A stretch of DNA of 64,000 bases. It comes from Flavobacteriales bacterium UBA4466. Its GTDB lineage: Bacteria > Bacteroidota > Bacteroidia > Flavobacteriales_D > Crocinitomicaceae. The position numbers and the translations under genes were made by a program. This document shows positions 63,117-64,000 of the stretch, one piece after another (the first letter of the stretch is position 1; every line of letters starts with the position of its first letter). The notes beneath the pieces were generated by a model. It made no database searches. It saw only the letters and a list, made by a program, of their open reading frames with translations, and was not told where the DNA came from. Location of the stretch: the NCBI GenBank assembly GCA_905182335.1, contig CAJJBE010000001.1, forward strand, positions 62,001 to 126,000. Direction: 5' to 3'.

Positions 63117-63818
63117 TTAATGCTTAACATCTCTTAAATCAGCTTTAATCTCCTGATTAAAAGGTATTTTAAGTAGAAGCATAAGACGCTCAGCGGCTTC
63201 TTTCGGAGTAAACAATTCATTTTCTTCCTTGAAATTGATGAATTTCTGAATTTCTGAAAAGTTACTTGGGTCCGTATTTCTAATTTGCATTTGCATTTCT
63301 GTGTCAATTATTCCTGGTGAAACTGCGTATGCAACTATATTATTTCCTTTTTCTTTTTCCTCAGTAAAAAATGCCTCCGTAAGTATATTTAATGCCGCTT
63401 TTGAAGCACAATATGCCGCCCATGAAGGAATTGCTCTATTTGCCGCACCGGAACTAATGTTAACTAAACGAAAATCATTTTTTGATTCAAGTGAGTTATA
63501 CACGATATTGGTTAATTCGGCAGGAGCAATAGTGTTTACCAACAATACTTTCGCGATATCCAAGGATTTTTGATCAGAAAGTCGTTTGACGTTTCCAAGG
63601 ATTCCCGCATTATTGATTAAAGTTAATTGTCCTTTTAAAACTGGAAGCTGTATGTTTTTAATCGCATTAATATCAATTAAATCACACTCAATAAAAGAGA
63701 ATTTCGAATGATTAAATTGATGTGACCGTCCAATACCGATGACTTTTTCACCTTGTCCAAGCAATAATTTTACTATCGCTTGCCCGAGGCCTTTTGATAC
63801 ACCGGTAACAATAAACAC
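63117..63818 (-). CDS. Short-chain dehydrogenase, sepiapterin-reductase-like
   Basis: A 233-residue SDR oxidoreductase. TGVSKGLGQAI is the NADPH-binding Gly-rich loop, NNAGI lies after it, and the catalytic YCASKAALN carries Tyr and Lys. Resembles sepiapterin reductase and benzil reductase. Starts with GTG at 63818, overlapping the stop of the TrkA-type gene by one base (TAG/GTG), so it is cotranscribed. Confidence 0.85.
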   Translation of the reverse strand: MFIVTGVSKGLGQAIVKLLLGQGEKVIGIGRSHQFNHSKFSFIECDLIDINAIKNIQLPVLKGQLTLINNAGILGNVKRLSDQKSLDIAKVLLVNTIAPAELTNIVYNSLESKNDFRLVNISSGAANRAIPSWAAYCASKAALNILTEAFFTEEKEKGNNIVAYAVSPGIIDTEMQMQIRNTDPSNFSEIQKFINFKEENELFTPKEAAERLMLLLKIPFNQEIKADLRDVKH

Positions 63819-64000
63819 TAGAGTGATTCGTTAATTTCAATAAAGCGCTCTACACTCTTCGCTGCACCAAAAACAACCAAGGTGTCTTTATTCTTGATCA
63901 CCATATCATTTTTAGGAACACCTATAATATGCTGTTCGGTCTTCTCTTCTCCATTTTTAACAACTTTAAACTCACGTTTAATCGTGATAAGTGTCATTTC
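63818..64000 (-). CDS. TrkA-family protein, C-terminal part (partial)
   Basis: Incomplete at the window edge: 60 codons before the TAG at 63818. The readable end has IIGVPKNDMVIKN, then LVVFGAAKSVERFIE, the typical TrkA-C (RCK_C) ligand domain of potassium-uptake or channel regulators. The N-terminal NAD-binding part would lie beyond position 64000. Confidence 0.6.
   Translation of the reverse strand, partial: EMTLITIKREFKVVKNGEEKTEQHIIGVPKNDMVIKNKDTLVVFGAAKSVERFIEINESL

Noticed and set aside
62996..63130. Extended N-terminus of the second M43 protease
   Set aside because: Would hide the signal peptide that begins at 62995 and overlap the SDR gene.
1..64000. CRISPR arrays, rRNA, IS elements, phage genes
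   Set aside because: No regularly spaced repeats, rRNA sequence, transposase or integrase was found on either strand.

Overview
The window is a low-GC chromosomal segment from a member of the Bacteroidota, most likely order Flavobacteriales. This rests on the Bacteroidetes-type promoter element TAnnTTTG in front of many genes, the absence of recognisable Shine-Dalgarno tracts, at least five proteins with type IX secretion (T9SS) C-terminal sorting tails, a carboxypeptidase-regulatory-domain TonB receptor, LytS/LytTR signalling, a FeoB-associated small membrane protein and the rnc-fabF-acpP/purN order. A Crocinitomicaceae-like lineage is a guess from protein character only. No rRNA, CRISPR array, insertion sequence, integrase or phage structural gene was seen.

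Layout. 1-9.8 kb: leuS, a TPR sensor histidine kinase overlapping its LytTR response regulator, then a gene-free structured stretch with a LytTR-like repeat pair, a cyclase-family hydrolase, a YceI lipoprotein, a HAD hydrolase, methylmalonyl-CoA epimerase and a secreted protein. 10-13.7 kb: a stunted lipoprotein resembling the first part of a peptide-type substrate-binding protein, a TonB-dependent receptor and a beta-barrel-like protein. 13.7-18.1 kb: a pseudouridine synthase, the acpP-fabF-rnc operon and divergent purN. 18.2-26.6 kb: a YwqK-repeat protein, a LysE exporter, a small acidic protein, an AddB-like nuclease coupled to an AAA/DUF4143 protein with both Walker motifs altered, and hutI. 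26.7-29.6 kb: tRNA-Leu(CAA), two orphan small genes and an MFS sugar transporter. 29.6-38.9 kb: feoA-feoB-small Feo protein, lysC, gpsA, a 1217-residue NtrY-like kinase and uridine kinase. 39-42.3 kb: a membrane-anchored thioredoxin-like protein, a T9SS serine protease and another T9SS cargo. 42.4-49.9 kb: pterin carbinolamine dehydratase with an ALDH8-type dehydrogenase, VanZ, a SulP transporter with an unusual tail, hemW, a coiled-coil protein and an ALDH7-type dehydrogenase. 50-52 kb: an arsenic operon (arsR-arsI-arsC-aquaporin) with a readable operator. 52-58.6 kb: a cation/proton antiporter, a small lipoprotein, a quinone-oxidoreductase-like protein, rsmI and hemA-hemC-hemD. 58.6-64 kb: two tandem M43 metalloproteases, an SDR enzyme and the end of a TrkA-type protein.

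The most interesting items are: (i) the paired repeat plus hairpin-rich region after the LytTR regulator (5953-6322), a candidate regulated RNA; (ii) the repeated geometry TAnnTTTG-N4-start codon, implying leaderless transcripts; (iii) the arsenic operon, which uses an aquaporin with an NPF second motif instead of a pump; (iv) the pseudo-ATPase-like gene one base from addB; (v) the SulP C-terminal domain fusion; (vi) the small orphan gene pair behind tRNA-Leu with TATTTAGACA repeats. Functions come from motif recognition by eye; no database search or folding program was run.
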